In this document: piece by piece, positions 9,076 through 17,275 of the stretch
Layout: each line of letters begins with the position of its first letter
Position numbering within the stretch: position 1 is the first letter of the stretch
From: Fibrobacter sp. UWB4
GTDB taxonomy: Bacteria > Fibrobacterota > Fibrobacteria > Fibrobacterales > Fibrobacteraceae
DNA: 64,000 nt
Direction of reading: 5' to 3'
Assembly: GCF_002210345.1 (NCBI RefSeq)
Contig: NZ_MWQI01000005.1
Coordinates: 62,001-126,000, forward strand
Program-made: the position numbers and the translations under genes
Notes under the pieces: model-generated
Told to the model about the DNA's origin: nothing
The model's input: the letters and a program-made list of their open reading frames with translations, nothing else
Database searches by the model: none

Positions 9076-10936
9076 ATTGCCTCATGTAATCGCAGATGGC
9101 GTCTACGAATTGCTGCCCGAATTTTCGGATTTTCATTTCGCCAAAGCCGAATACGTCTTGCAGCTCGTTTATGGAAATGGGCGCCTTGTAGGCGAGGTCT
9201 TTTAACGTACGGTCAGAAAGTACGACGTAGGCGGGCCAGTTGTTTTCATCGGCGATTTGCCTGCGGACTTTTCGCAGAGCTTCGAATAGGGAATTGTCTT
9301 CGTCGGAGTCTGAAGAGCGCGCGTAGGTTGTGCGTGTACTGCCGGCAGAAGTGCGCGAAAATGCCGCGCGACTGAATGATGTGCGGCTGCTTCTCGGCTT
9401 TGCGTCTTCTTTGGCTTCTATTTTTGCGGCGATGGCTAATTCTGCCGTTTTCTTCCCGAAGAGGACTTCGTTACCGCTCTCGGTGATTTTAAGGTGGTTG
9501 TTCTCGTTGTACGCGATTTCGATGTAGCCGAGTTGCAGCATTTGCAAAAGGTAATCGTGCCAATGCTTTAGCGTTGTCTTGCTGCCGACACCGAAAGTCT
9601 TGAGCTTGTCGTAACCCTTCTGGACAATCTCGTCGCTGAGCGTTCCCTTGAGGATGTCGGCGGTCATTGAAAAGCCGATATGCTCGCCGGTACGTTTTAT
9701 GGCCGAGAGCGCCTTTTGCACGAGAATCGTGCCGTTGAAACGCTGTGGCGGGTGCTTGCAAATGTCGCAATTCCCGCAGTTGCTATTGTTGTTTTCGCCG
9801 AAGTAGTTGAGCAAAATGCGACGACGGCAAACCTGCGATTCGGCGTATTCCTGCATGCGGTCGAGCTTCTCGGAGTTGATGTCACGTTGGCCGCTTTCGT
9901 TTACAAATTTGCGGAGCGTGATGATATCCTGGAAATTGTAGAACAGCACCGTTTCGGAGGGGAGGCCGTCGCGGCCCGCGCGCCCAATCTCTTGATAAAA
10001 ACTCTCGATGCTCTTGGGGAGATTGTAATGGATAACGTAACGGACGTTGCTTTTGTCGATGCCCATGCCAAAAGCGATTGTCGCGCACACGACATCGACA
10101 TTGTCGTTGATGAAATCCTCTTGCACATTGTTGCGTTCTTCGGCGGTTAGCCCCGCATGGTAAGCTTTCGCGTAAACGCCAGCGTTGATGAGATCTTCGG
10201 CGACTTTCTCGGTGCTCTTGCGCGAAAGGCAATAGATGATTCCCGATTCGTGCTTGTGCTTTGAAATGATGGACAAAATGGCTTTCAGCTTTTCGGAAGC
10301 GGAATAACCGCGCCGCACATCGAGACTCAGATTCGGACGGTCGAACGAACTCACGAAAAGTCTAAAGTCGCGCAGGTTCAGCTGCCGGACAATATCTTCT
10401 TTTGTGAGCTTGTCTGCCGTTGCCGTCAGCGCCATAATTGTTGCGCTCGGGAACGCTTGGTGTAGCATGCCGAGCTGCGTGTATTCTGGACGGAAGTCGT
10501 GTCCCCATTGCGAAATGCAGTGCGCCTCGTCAATAGCGAACAGCGAAACGCTCAAGTGCTGTTGCATCCACGGAATTTCTCGCTGCAAACGCTCCGGCGA
10601 GATGTATAGAATCTTGGTTTGGCCCGCTTTACAACGCTGCCGGATGGCCGCGTTTTCACCTTCTTCGTTGTTGCTGTTCAGTGCATCTGCACCAATGCCA
10701 TTTGCATTCAGCGCATCCACCTGGTCTTTCATCAGTGAAATCAACGGCGAAATAACGACCGTGATGCCTTTGAACAGCAAGGCTGGAATCTGGTAGCAAA
10801 TGGACTTTCCGCCGCCAGTCGGCATCAGCACGAGCGCATCTTTCCGCGATACGACATGCTCGATGATTTCCTGTTGCATGGGGCGGAATGCATCGTAGCC
10901 AAAAACTGATTTTAAAATTTCGTGAGCGGTGGGCAT
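9074..10936 (-). CDS. recQ: RecQ family ATP-dependent DNA helicase
   Basis: 620 residues in full RecQ order: superfamily-2 helicase core with Walker A GGGKS (41-45) and DEAHCISQWGHDFRPEY; a RQC zinc-binding region with Cys at CRRRI...CGNCDIC; a low-complexity Ser/Arg stretch; a C-terminal HRDC domain. It unwinds 3'-5' in recombination and fork repair. Its ATG is only 15 nt after the stop of the DUF262-DUF1524 gene, with no clear ribosome site, so it is probably translated from the same message as the upstream accessory module. Its base composition matches the genome core, unlike those genes. Confidence 0.95.
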   Translation of the reverse strand: MPTAHEILKSVFGYDAFRPMQQEIIEHVVSRKDALVLMPTGGGKSICYQIPALLFKGITVVISPLISLMKDQVDALNANGIGADALNSNNEEGENAAIRQRCKAGQTKILYISPERLQREIPWMQQHLSVSLFAIDEAHCISQWGHDFRPEYTQLGMLHQAFPSATIMALTATADKLTKEDIVRQLNLRDFRLFVSSFDRPNLSLDVRRGYSASEKLKAILSIISKHKHESGIIYCLSRKSTEKVAEDLINAGVYAKAYHAGLTAEERNNVQEDFINDNVDVVCATIAFGMGIDKSNVRYVIHYNLPKSIESFYQEIGRAGRDGLPSETVLFYNFQDIITLRKFVNESGQRDINSEKLDRMQEYAESQVCRRRILLNYFGENNNSNCGNCDICKHPPQRFNGTILVQKALSAIKRTGEHIGFSMTADILKGTLSDEIVQKGYDKLKTFGVGSKTTLKHWHDYLLQMLQLGYIEIAYNENNHLKITESGNEVLFGKKTAELAIAAKIEAKEDAKPRSSRTSFSRAAFSRTSAGSTRTTYARSSDSDEDNSLFEALRKVRRQIADENNWPAYVVLSDRTLKDLAYKAPISINELQDVFGFGEMKIRKFGQQFVDAICDYMRQ

Positions 10937-10951
10937 TATTTTGAAATGGGT

Positions 10952-13003
10952 CTAAGAATTGTTTTCTACACGTAATACATTTTTCATTTTTTTATAATGG
11001 TCCTGAATTTCGTTTACTCCATTCTTGTCCATTAACAGTTTGCCTTCGTCCCATTCGGTATAAGCCATCATGATTCGTTGCTTGATACTGTCAAGATTTT
11101 CGCTTTGCTCATAATGTTCTTTTTTGGCGAGAGGCATATAATTGCTCAATCGAGAATTCTTTGAATTGCTGATTAGGCAAAGGTTGCCAAAGCAATCAAG
11201 ATTGTCTTTACTGATTTTGTAATCGTTACCTTCAATGGGGTTTTGCGGATAATAGTGTTCCACAGAACTTCTGAATGTGAATTCAAATGAGGCTATTCTT
11301 GAATCATTTCTTAATTTTTCATTGTCACCGATAACATCAAATGCTGATTTTGTGGTCCTGAAATTTTGCCAAAGCAAATAATCCAGATAGTTGAAAATGA
11401 AGTTTTCTACAGCTGTTCCTGCGTTTAATGCATCTATGTATAATTGATTATTGTCAATGTTTTGAACATTGCAGGAATTTTTATAAATAATTTCAAAGTA
11501 ATCTAGTGGTGATTTTGACAGGAAACGATCTCGTAAGAACGCTTCAGCCATCTTTTCCAAATATTCTTTGTAGGCTTGTGCTGTAATCGGTTCTGACTGT
11601 TCAAAACACCATTTTAAAGCGCCGTTTAGCCAGTGCTTATACACAAGAGTTGGCGTGGAAACGTGGAACATCGAAAGTAACATTATGATTTCGCGATTTT
11701 CTTCGCTTTCAATATCGGGATTTGATGTATCGCTAAATGTTCCGACATATGAATAAGAACGTTTTTTGTCTTCGGAATGAGCTCTTTTTTTGCTTTCGTA
11801 AATACGAACGCGCTTTAAGCTCCATCGATCGCTTCCACCGACAAATTCACGTTTGATAATGTACTTGTCGTAAAGGTATTTCATTTTCAGAAGGTTATAG
11901 CCGAACTCTTTGACAAACTGTTGATTTGCCTCAGGGTTGTCTGATTTTACGTAAGGCTTGAACAAATCGAGCAAACGCTTGTCGTCTAGAGGAATGTCTG
12001 TTTTTGTTTGAATGCGTAAAACATGAAGCAGAAAATTTGAGAAATTGATAACGGTGTTAAAACGGACGTTTGTATCTTCGTTATCTTCTTCTTTTACGCT
12101 GATATTGGCGTCATTTTTTGCAATGGCTTCGAGACTTTCTTCGCTTTCACTTTCTTCATTTGAGTTGTGAAGATTCTCGTAAACATGCTCAGGGTTGTTG
12201 TCTAGAACATCCCATAGGTTTCCGTCTTTTTCATTGCCTCCGAAAATAGCGTTGCGCTCGTTTTTAGAAAAGCCATATTGAATATAGCGTTCCATATTGG
12301 CCGCTGCTTCCCAAATTTTATTGAAGGCTACGCGGTCTTTCACATTGAGGCTTTTTAAACATTGAGCCTTGAGAACTTCGTGCTTTTCAAGCTGTTCTCC
12401 ACGGCTGTTCATGATTTCAAAATAATGGTTCAAGTCAGTATCGCGTGGAACTGGAACTCGTAAAATGTAGACTTGATTTGCTAAGTATTTAACAAAGTCC
12501 TTTTCTTTAAGATTCTTTTCTTTTAGAATTTGCGATAAGGCTTTTTCTGCATCACGATAACCTTGTATGATGTTCATGTTTGGGTTATCGTATGATTGCT
12601 TATCCAAATTAGAAAGAAGCTTTAGCGATTCTGTGGATCTTGGGCGACTTGCAAAAGACAATATATTCCCGCGGAACCAACCTAATTCATTATGGAACCA
12701 ATCTAAATCTTTATTTTTATTGTATAAGAGATTTAGAATGATGCTTAATGTGGTTAGTCTTTGCTGGCCGTCTATTGTTTCATAAATGGTTTCGTAATCG
12801 TCCTTACGTTCGTAAACAATTAGTGTTCCGATGTAATAATTGCAATTACTTTTATCTTTTGCATAGTCCGCAATGTCTAAAATTAGCTGACGGATTTGAG
12901 GCTCTGTCCAAGCATAGTCTCGTTGATAAATTGGAATCTCGTAACGGATTTTTTCTTCTTCAAAAAGGGTCTTGATTGACAATGGTGTGAGATTGTTAGC
13001 CAT
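10952..13003 (-). CDS. DUF262-DUF1524 protein (GmrSD/SspE/BrxU-like NTPase-nuclease)
   Basis: 683 residues. The N-terminal DUF262 ParB-like NTPase domain shows YQRDY (26-30), YIGTL (57-61) and DGQQRLTT (78-85). The C-terminal DUF1524 HNH-type region shows VEHYYPQ (His583) and FGNLCLI followed by the conserved Asn-rich run (about 604-620). The middle is helical, with an acidic stretch. In the known relatives GmrSD, BrxU and SspE these domains use nucleotide hydrolysis to cut modified or foreign DNA. Its ATG overlaps the end of the previous DUF262 gene by 8 nt, implying coupled translation. AT-rich compared with recQ. Role in defence is inferred; the target is unknown. Confidence 0.85.
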   Translation of the reverse strand: MANNLTPLSIKTLFEEEKIRYEIPIYQRDYAWTEPQIRQLILDIADYAKDKSNCNYYIGTLIVYERKDDYETIYETIDGQQRLTTLSIILNLLYNKNKDLDWFHNELGWFRGNILSFASRPRSTESLKLLSNLDKQSYDNPNMNIIQGYRDAEKALSQILKEKNLKEKDFVKYLANQVYILRVPVPRDTDLNHYFEIMNSRGEQLEKHEVLKAQCLKSLNVKDRVAFNKIWEAAANMERYIQYGFSKNERNAIFGGNEKDGNLWDVLDNNPEHVYENLHNSNEESESEESLEAIAKNDANISVKEEDNEDTNVRFNTVINFSNFLLHVLRIQTKTDIPLDDKRLLDLFKPYVKSDNPEANQQFVKEFGYNLLKMKYLYDKYIIKREFVGGSDRWSLKRVRIYESKKRAHSEDKKRSYSYVGTFSDTSNPDIESEENREIIMLLSMFHVSTPTLVYKHWLNGALKWCFEQSEPITAQAYKEYLEKMAEAFLRDRFLSKSPLDYFEIIYKNSCNVQNIDNNQLYIDALNAGTAVENFIFNYLDYLLWQNFRTTKSAFDVIGDNEKLRNDSRIASFEFTFRSSVEHYYPQNPIEGNDYKISKDNLDCFGNLCLISNSKNSRLSNYMPLAKKEHYEQSENLDSIKQRIMMAYTEWDEGKLLMDKNGVNEIQDHYKKMKNVLRVENNS

Positions 13004-14357
13004 TATAATAACCTAATGTTTTAAATTTCGCAATAATTTTTTCTTCTTTGGTTGCTTTGGTATCAGAAAGAGTGCCCAATTCTACATTTAAAATATCCTG
13101 TGGATTGTTTGCGTCTCGGATTATTTTAAACATCGCAATCTGTGAATGTCCCAAATTTAATGCGTAGTTGTCCATTGATTCAATGTCGACACTATGCAAC
13201 TTTAATCGTAGTGTATAAGCCCAAATAAACAGTTTCTCTACAATGCGATCGATGTTTTTTTGACCGAATTTATCGATATAGTCAATTAGGGCGCAATAGA
13301 ATAGATTGCGTACATAACGGTCTCCAGTCCTGTTATATCCATCATAATTATGTATAATGTTTAGAATTTCATGTGATCTGTTGCTTTCTATTTCTTCACG
13401 CATTTGGGCGTAATGGGATACATATTCGAAGAAACGTTTCCCATTGATGATTACCTGATCAATCTGAAATGGAAAATCGAATGATTCATGCAAAATTTTG
13501 GAATGGCAAGATGAATTGAATTCGTCAACGTAATAATGGGCGATTCGATAAAGTTTTGTGTATGGGAAGTCTTCTTCAAGATTTGGGCTGATGCCTTTGA
13601 ATGTGTCTACATCGTCTTTCGTAAAGTACCGCGCTGATAGATCGCGACCCCAGTTTTTGATGCGATAAAGGTATTGTGAGAATAAACTGGACAACTCGCT
13701 GGGTTCCATGTTTTCCCATTTCTTTACGGCATTTAATCGCTCTTGTTCCGTAGAGGAATTGTTCATTTCGCGTAAGTGATAGGCTTTCAACAAATCGTGC
13801 GGTTCCAAATCCTTGCCGCGAGCATTTTGAGAATCGAAAAACTGGAATGCTTCTGAAACGTCGTCAATTACAATTTTCACGAATTGGCATTGATTAAAGA
13901 AGAATTTTAAGAAATCTGCTTTTTCTAAATCAGATTTTCTACGTTCCATAGCCTTGAAATTCTTCTGGATATTTTGCTTAGTAATAACATTGGAAAACTT
14001 AAGCGTTGATTGGGGCTTGAAACTATTGATGGAATCGCCTCGTAAGAATACATGTCTTTGCAGGTCGTTGTTTTCTTCGATAAGAGGTAATATTTTGATA
14101 GCGAGAAGAAATAATGTTATTGTTCTTTGCTGTCCATCGACAATATCAAGTTTTCCTTCTTCCTTGTTATTGTGGATGACGAGTGTTCCGATGCGGTAGG
14201 CGGATTTGTCAAGGTTATCGCGAATGTCGTCAATAAGCTGATTGACATTTTTTTCCGTCCATTTGTACGGACGCTGGTATTCAGGAATCCGCAAATTTGG
14301 AATGGCTAGTAATTGCTTGACTGAAATAATTTCTGGTTTTAAAATAGTTTCACTCAT
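12996..14357 (-). CDS. DUF262 protein without a nuclease domain
   Basis: 453 residues. DUF262 NTPase motifs are present: YQRPY (27-31), IGTL (56-59) and DGQQRTITL (74-82), then a helical C-terminal half. I find no DUF1524 His-Asn nuclease motif, so this looks like a GmrS-like NTPase or sensor subunit that would need a partner. It sits between the Mrr-type nuclease gene (18 nt upstream) and the DUF262-DUF1524 gene (8-nt overlap). It may form a hetero-oligomer with the latter (inference). It could instead be a regulator with a dead domain, but the intact GQQR motif argues against that. Confidence 0.8.
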   Translation of the reverse strand: MSETILKPEIISVKQLLAIPNLRIPEYQRPYKWTEKNVNQLIDDIRDNLDKSAYRIGTLVIHNNKEEGKLDIVDGQQRTITLFLLAIKILPLIEENNDLQRHVFLRGDSINSFKPQSTLKFSNVITKQNIQKNFKAMERRKSDLEKADFLKFFFNQCQFVKIVIDDVSEAFQFFDSQNARGKDLEPHDLLKAYHLREMNNSSTEQERLNAVKKWENMEPSELSSLFSQYLYRIKNWGRDLSARYFTKDDVDTFKGISPNLEEDFPYTKLYRIAHYYVDEFNSSCHSKILHESFDFPFQIDQVIINGKRFFEYVSHYAQMREEIESNRSHEILNIIHNYDGYNRTGDRYVRNLFYCALIDYIDKFGQKNIDRIVEKLFIWAYTLRLKLHSVDIESMDNYALNLGHSQIAMFKIIRDANNPQDILNVELGTLSDTKATKEEKIIAKFKTLGYYNG

Positions 14358-14375
14358 CGGGCGCCTGTATAAAAA

Positions 14376-15632
14376 TCAGTTTTTCGTGTATTTACCGTCT
14401 TCGGTTCTTTGAATTTTTTCAAGATTCCATAGCCAAAGCAGGCGGAAAGAGGCTTGTGCGTTTGTTGTCCAGCCGACATTGTAGTTGTCAACGAAATAGT
14501 TAGATAAGTCTTTGTCTGAAATCGGTTCGCTAGAGTTTTCTATTAAGGACATGGCTTCTTCAATACCGAAAATTCGGTCTTTCATAATTTCAAAAACTTT
14601 TGCCTTAGATGGTGCTTTGAGTAATTCTTCTGCGGTACTTGTTAATTTGAATGATTTGTTTACTAGCTGAGCTAATCCAAGGTTGGCAAAAATATTTCTC
14701 ATGTAGCTCGTTATGGTTTTATCACTGTTTACATTTTCAAAATGGTTTTTAAACCATTTTATTAGAGCTTCCTTTGATAAAGGTTTGTCCTTTAATGCGT
14801 TTAGGATGTCTAATAATGATTCGTAATAATGGTCTATTCCACCAGGCAGAGGCCAAATAGCTTTCTTTTTGGCCGTTTCTATTTGTGTGTCGCCGCTTTC
14901 GAGATTATCAAAATAGTCTTCATCGATAGAAATCAATTCCGTTGTTTTTGTTTTTATGCCGATATGGTATTTGATTAAAAGATCTAGAAGCATTTCTCCA
15001 TTAACAAGAGATATAGGTACTTTGTTTTTTGCTGCGGCTTCTTCTTTTGCGGCCTTTGTGAAATCTGCTGTTGTAATGATTAATCCTCGTTGGTCTGTTT
15101 CTGCTGCTCCACGTAATTCTCTTACTACGCTATCACTAACATTGTTGGCGTAACGTTTTACTTGAACCGCTGTTTTTACATTTGTAAAACCGTAGACTGT
15201 TAGAACCGCTTTGACATCAATGCCCCCGTCTCCGGAGCGTTTTGTGACTTCGACATTTTCGTAGCCGAGTTTTTCAAGTAAATCACCAATCAGATGTTCA
15301 AAAATGAACGGATCTATATTAAGTAGGCGCTCTTGTAGTGCGCCAATTTGAGCTCTGTTATACTCTTGAATAATTTGCTCTGGGGCTTTTTCTTTATTTG
15401 ATGATGTAGCCGCAGTGAAAATGCCTTTGCCTACTTTAACGAAAGGAGATTTGTCTCCATTTTTCTTTATATCTGTATAGATTTGGGCTCCCATTGTTGC
15501 TTCTGGTGTTTCACCAGATGTCTTAATGAGGTTTTGTTCTGTTGCCGCCTTGTAAATTTCAGAGACAGACATTGGATGTCTTGTTTCTTGGAGAATCTTG
15601 AGTGCTGCAGATTTGAAGGAAAGTAATGGCAT
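14376..15632 (-). CDS. HARE-HTH / Mrr-type restriction endonuclease
   Basis: 418 residues. The N-terminal winged-helix domain (1-75) matches the HARE-HTH type, found fused to restriction nucleases and chromatin proteins and predicted to sense modified DNA. Residues about 105-225 form a PD-(D/E)XK nuclease of the Mrr_cat type with GDGGIDV (Asp139) and QVK (Gln157, Lys159). The C-terminal 180 residues look like two further winged-helix segments. It is the first gene of the module; an AGAGA stretch before the ATG may be the ribosome site. Expected role: cutting of modified invading DNA together with the two DUF262 proteins (inference). Confidence 0.85.
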   Translation of the reverse strand: MPLLSFKSAALKILQETRHPMSVSEIYKAATEQNLIKTSGETPEATMGAQIYTDIKKNGDKSPFVKVGKGIFTAATSSNKEKAPEQIIQEYNRAQIGALQERLLNIDPFIFEHLIGDLLEKLGYENVEVTKRSGDGGIDVKAVLTVYGFTNVKTAVQVKRYANNVSDSVVRELRGAAETDQRGLIITTADFTKAAKEEAAAKNKVPISLVNGEMLLDLLIKYHIGIKTKTTELISIDEDYFDNLESGDTQIETAKKKAIWPLPGGIDHYYESLLDILNALKDKPLSKEALIKWFKNHFENVNSDKTITSYMRNIFANLGLAQLVNKSFKLTSTAEELLKAPSKAKVFEIMKDRIFGIEEAMSLIENSSEPISDKDLSNYFVDNYNVGWTTNAQASFRLLWLWNLEKIQRTEDGKYTKN

Positions 15633-15707
15633 ATTTTTCTCTGCTTGATATTTTTTTTCAAATATACATCATGTTGCTGTCATAAAATTTCAAAAATCAA
15701 AAAATCT

Positions 15708-15785
15708 TTACAGCCCCAGTACCTTTCTCCTTTTCGAAATCTGTTTTCCGAGTTTTTCCATAATAATAGCTCCAATATCAACCAT
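15708..15785 (-). pseudogene. remnant of an XRE/HipB-type regulator gene
   Basis: A GGAG site is followed 8 nt later by ATG (15759-15761) and the short frame MEKLGKQISKRRKVLGL, then TAA at 15708-15710. This matches the usual beginning of XRE-family helix-turn-helix proteins, where a TQ-containing recognition region would follow. The frame is open upstream to an in-frame ATG at 15785. The rest of the gene is absent. It lies just upstream of the Mrr-type gene on the same strand and may be what is left of a regulator or antitoxin. It is too short for a firm call. Confidence 0.4.
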
Positions 15786-15903
15786 TAATTCAATACGAAA
15801 TACATTGAAATCTGCAATGTCTACTAAGACTTCTCAATATTCGATACTTAGAGGGGACGTTTTTTGGGGGGGGCATGGAGAATCAAAAGCTCTTTTTCGC
15901 TAT

Positions 15904-15933
15904 ATTGGGTAGTGATTGGGTAGGATTGGGTAG
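15904..15933 (+). repeat. three ATTGGGTAG direct repeats
   Basis: ATTGGGTAG occurs at 15904-15912, 15915-15923 and 15925-15933 (steps of 11 and 10 bp, about one helical turn), 60 bp before the acetyltransferase start. A run of eight G lies at 15866-15873. The rest of the gap 15786-15992 holds no gene. The helical phasing suggests a possible regulator site. Confidence 0.45.
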
Positions 15934-15992
15934 TTTCTTGATCCTCAAAATCAGTTTTAAATTTTTGCTTATATTTGTTAATAGAGGTCCCT

Positions 15993-16637
15993 ATGTCAAA
16001 CATACTCCCTGATCCGATGACGGTCCACCCGATTGCGGGCTACGACAAGGAAATTTACGTGAAGCCGACGCTCAAAAATCCGCAGATTGTCGTGGGTGAT
16101 TTCACTTACATTGCCGATAGCGATTTCGAAAGTCATGTGACGCATCTGTATCCGTGGAATGGTGATAAGTTGATTATCGGAAAGTTCAGCCAGATTGCTG
16201 CAGGCGTGGAGTTCGTGATGAATGGCGCGAACCATCAGATGAACGCGGTTTCGACTTTTCCGTTCTACACATTGCAAGGCTGGAATATGGAGCCTCCTGC
16301 CAAAGAAAATTTGCCGCTCAAGGGCGATACGGTGATTGGAAACGATGTGTGGATTGGGCAGAACGCTGTGATTTTGCCGGGTGTGCATATTGGCGATGGG
16401 GCAATCATCGGCGCGAATGCGGTTGTGGGGAGCGATGTGGATCCTTACACGATTGTGGTGGGGAATCCGGCGCAGTTTATACGAAATCGTTTCGATGAGG
16501 AATTGACGGCGCTTATGCTCGAGTGGAAATGGTGGGATAAGCCTGTCGAAGAGATCAATGCGCTGATTCCGATTCTCTCGAATCCGGACTTGGCTTTTGT
16601 CAAGGCGAAAATCGAGGAATACCTTGCGAATGCTTGA
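15993..16637 (+). CDS. Vat/CatB-type xenobiotic O-acetyltransferase
   Basis: 214 residues of the left-handed beta-helix acetyltransferase family, which moves acetyl from acetyl-CoA to a hydroxyl on streptogramin A or chloramphenicol in known members. The hexapeptide-repeat segment IGNDVWIGQNAVILPGVHIG and the catalytic His in NGANHQM (His81) are intact, as is the C-terminal WWDKP region. The ATG at 15993 follows AGAGG; a TTG at 15975 would add six residues without support. Real substrate unknown; many chromosomal members have no proven resistance role. Confidence 0.85.
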   Translation: MSNILPDPMTVHPIAGYDKEIYVKPTLKNPQIVVGDFTYIADSDFESHVTHLYPWNGDKLIIGKFSQIAAGVEFVMNGANHQMNAVSTFPFYTLQGWNMEPPAKENLPLKGDTVIGNDVWIGQNAVILPGVHIGDGAIIGANAVVGSDVDPYTIVVGNPAQFIRNRFDEELTALMLEWKWWDKPVEEINALIPILSNPDLAFVKAKIEEYLANA

Positions 16638-16688
16638 GTGGCGTTGTAGAGCGTGTGTTGTTGTGATTTATGAAAGGGTGTCTTGAAA

Positions 16689-17126
16689 ATGAATATTTTT
16701 GATAAAGTAAGTGTATTTGATTTGAAAAAAGCAGGCTTAATAAATCTCGCTGTTGGCGGGATAAATGTGCTCATCCATATTTCTGTAATCGCGGGCTTGT
16801 TGCCTTATATGTGGGTGAATGGCGGCCGGACTGAAAGTTATGAAATGGCTTGTTCTATTTCTACTTCAAGTATTGTGGTGACCCTAATTGGCATGATTAT
16901 AACGCTTGTGGGGGCGAAAATTATTCCTGTGAAATTCAATCGCTTTTGGGGAATTGCCTTTACGGTGTTTTTGGTGGCGATGCTGCCGCTTGCTTTTGTG
17001 GGGATTGTTCAGCAGTTTTTGGGAACTTTGTTTGAAAAATGCTTCTGTAGTATCCTTACGATTGCTGGGTTCTTGACATCTTTCCGAATTGCGTTTGAAA
17101 AGCGCTGGCCCCCAAAGAAAGGCTAA
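16689..17126 (+). CDS. four-helix membrane protein of unknown function
   Basis: 145 residues with four predicted membrane helices (about 20-40, 55-78, 90-112, 115-135), a short charged cytoplasmic N-terminus and a Lys/Arg/Pro-rich tail. AAAGGG lies about 10 nt before the ATG, acceptable as a ribosome site. The gene is 51 nt after the acetyltransferase on the same strand, so co-transcription is possible. I do not recognise the family and propose no function. Confidence 0.65.
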   Translation: MNIFDKVSVFDLKKAGLINLAVGGINVLIHISVIAGLLPYMWVNGGRTESYEMACSISTSSIVVTLIGMIITLVGAKIIPVKFNRFWGIAFTVFLVAMLPLAFVGIVQQFLGTLFEKCFCSILTIAGFLTSFRIAFEKRWPPKKG

Positions 17127-17170
17127 AAATATTTCTATATTGAATACAACGAAAAAAAGGAAAAATAACT

Positions 17171-17246
17171 GGATCCTTCACATTCGTTCAGGATGACTTC
17201 GTCCTGAAAAAACTTTTAACCTTATACCTCAATGGACCGAAGGTCC
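17171..17246 (+). repeat. repeat and hairpins in the ettA leader
   Basis: The 130-nt stretch before ettA holds an inverted copy of the GTCATCCTGA-type repeat (17171-17197), a hairpin TTCAGGA / TCCTGAA (17187-17208) followed by an A-run, and a hairpin GGACC-GAA-GGTCC (17234-17246). A TATATT at about 17137 could be the -10. Whether the hairpins regulate ettA cannot be told from sequence. Confidence 0.45.
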
Positions 17247-17275
17247 GCGCATCTTCGAAGCGAAAAGAGTAAAAT

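Noticed and set aside
10952-15632. Mobile element or prophage carrying the nuclease module
   Set aside because: No integrase, transposase or flanking repeats were found; only composition suggests transfer.
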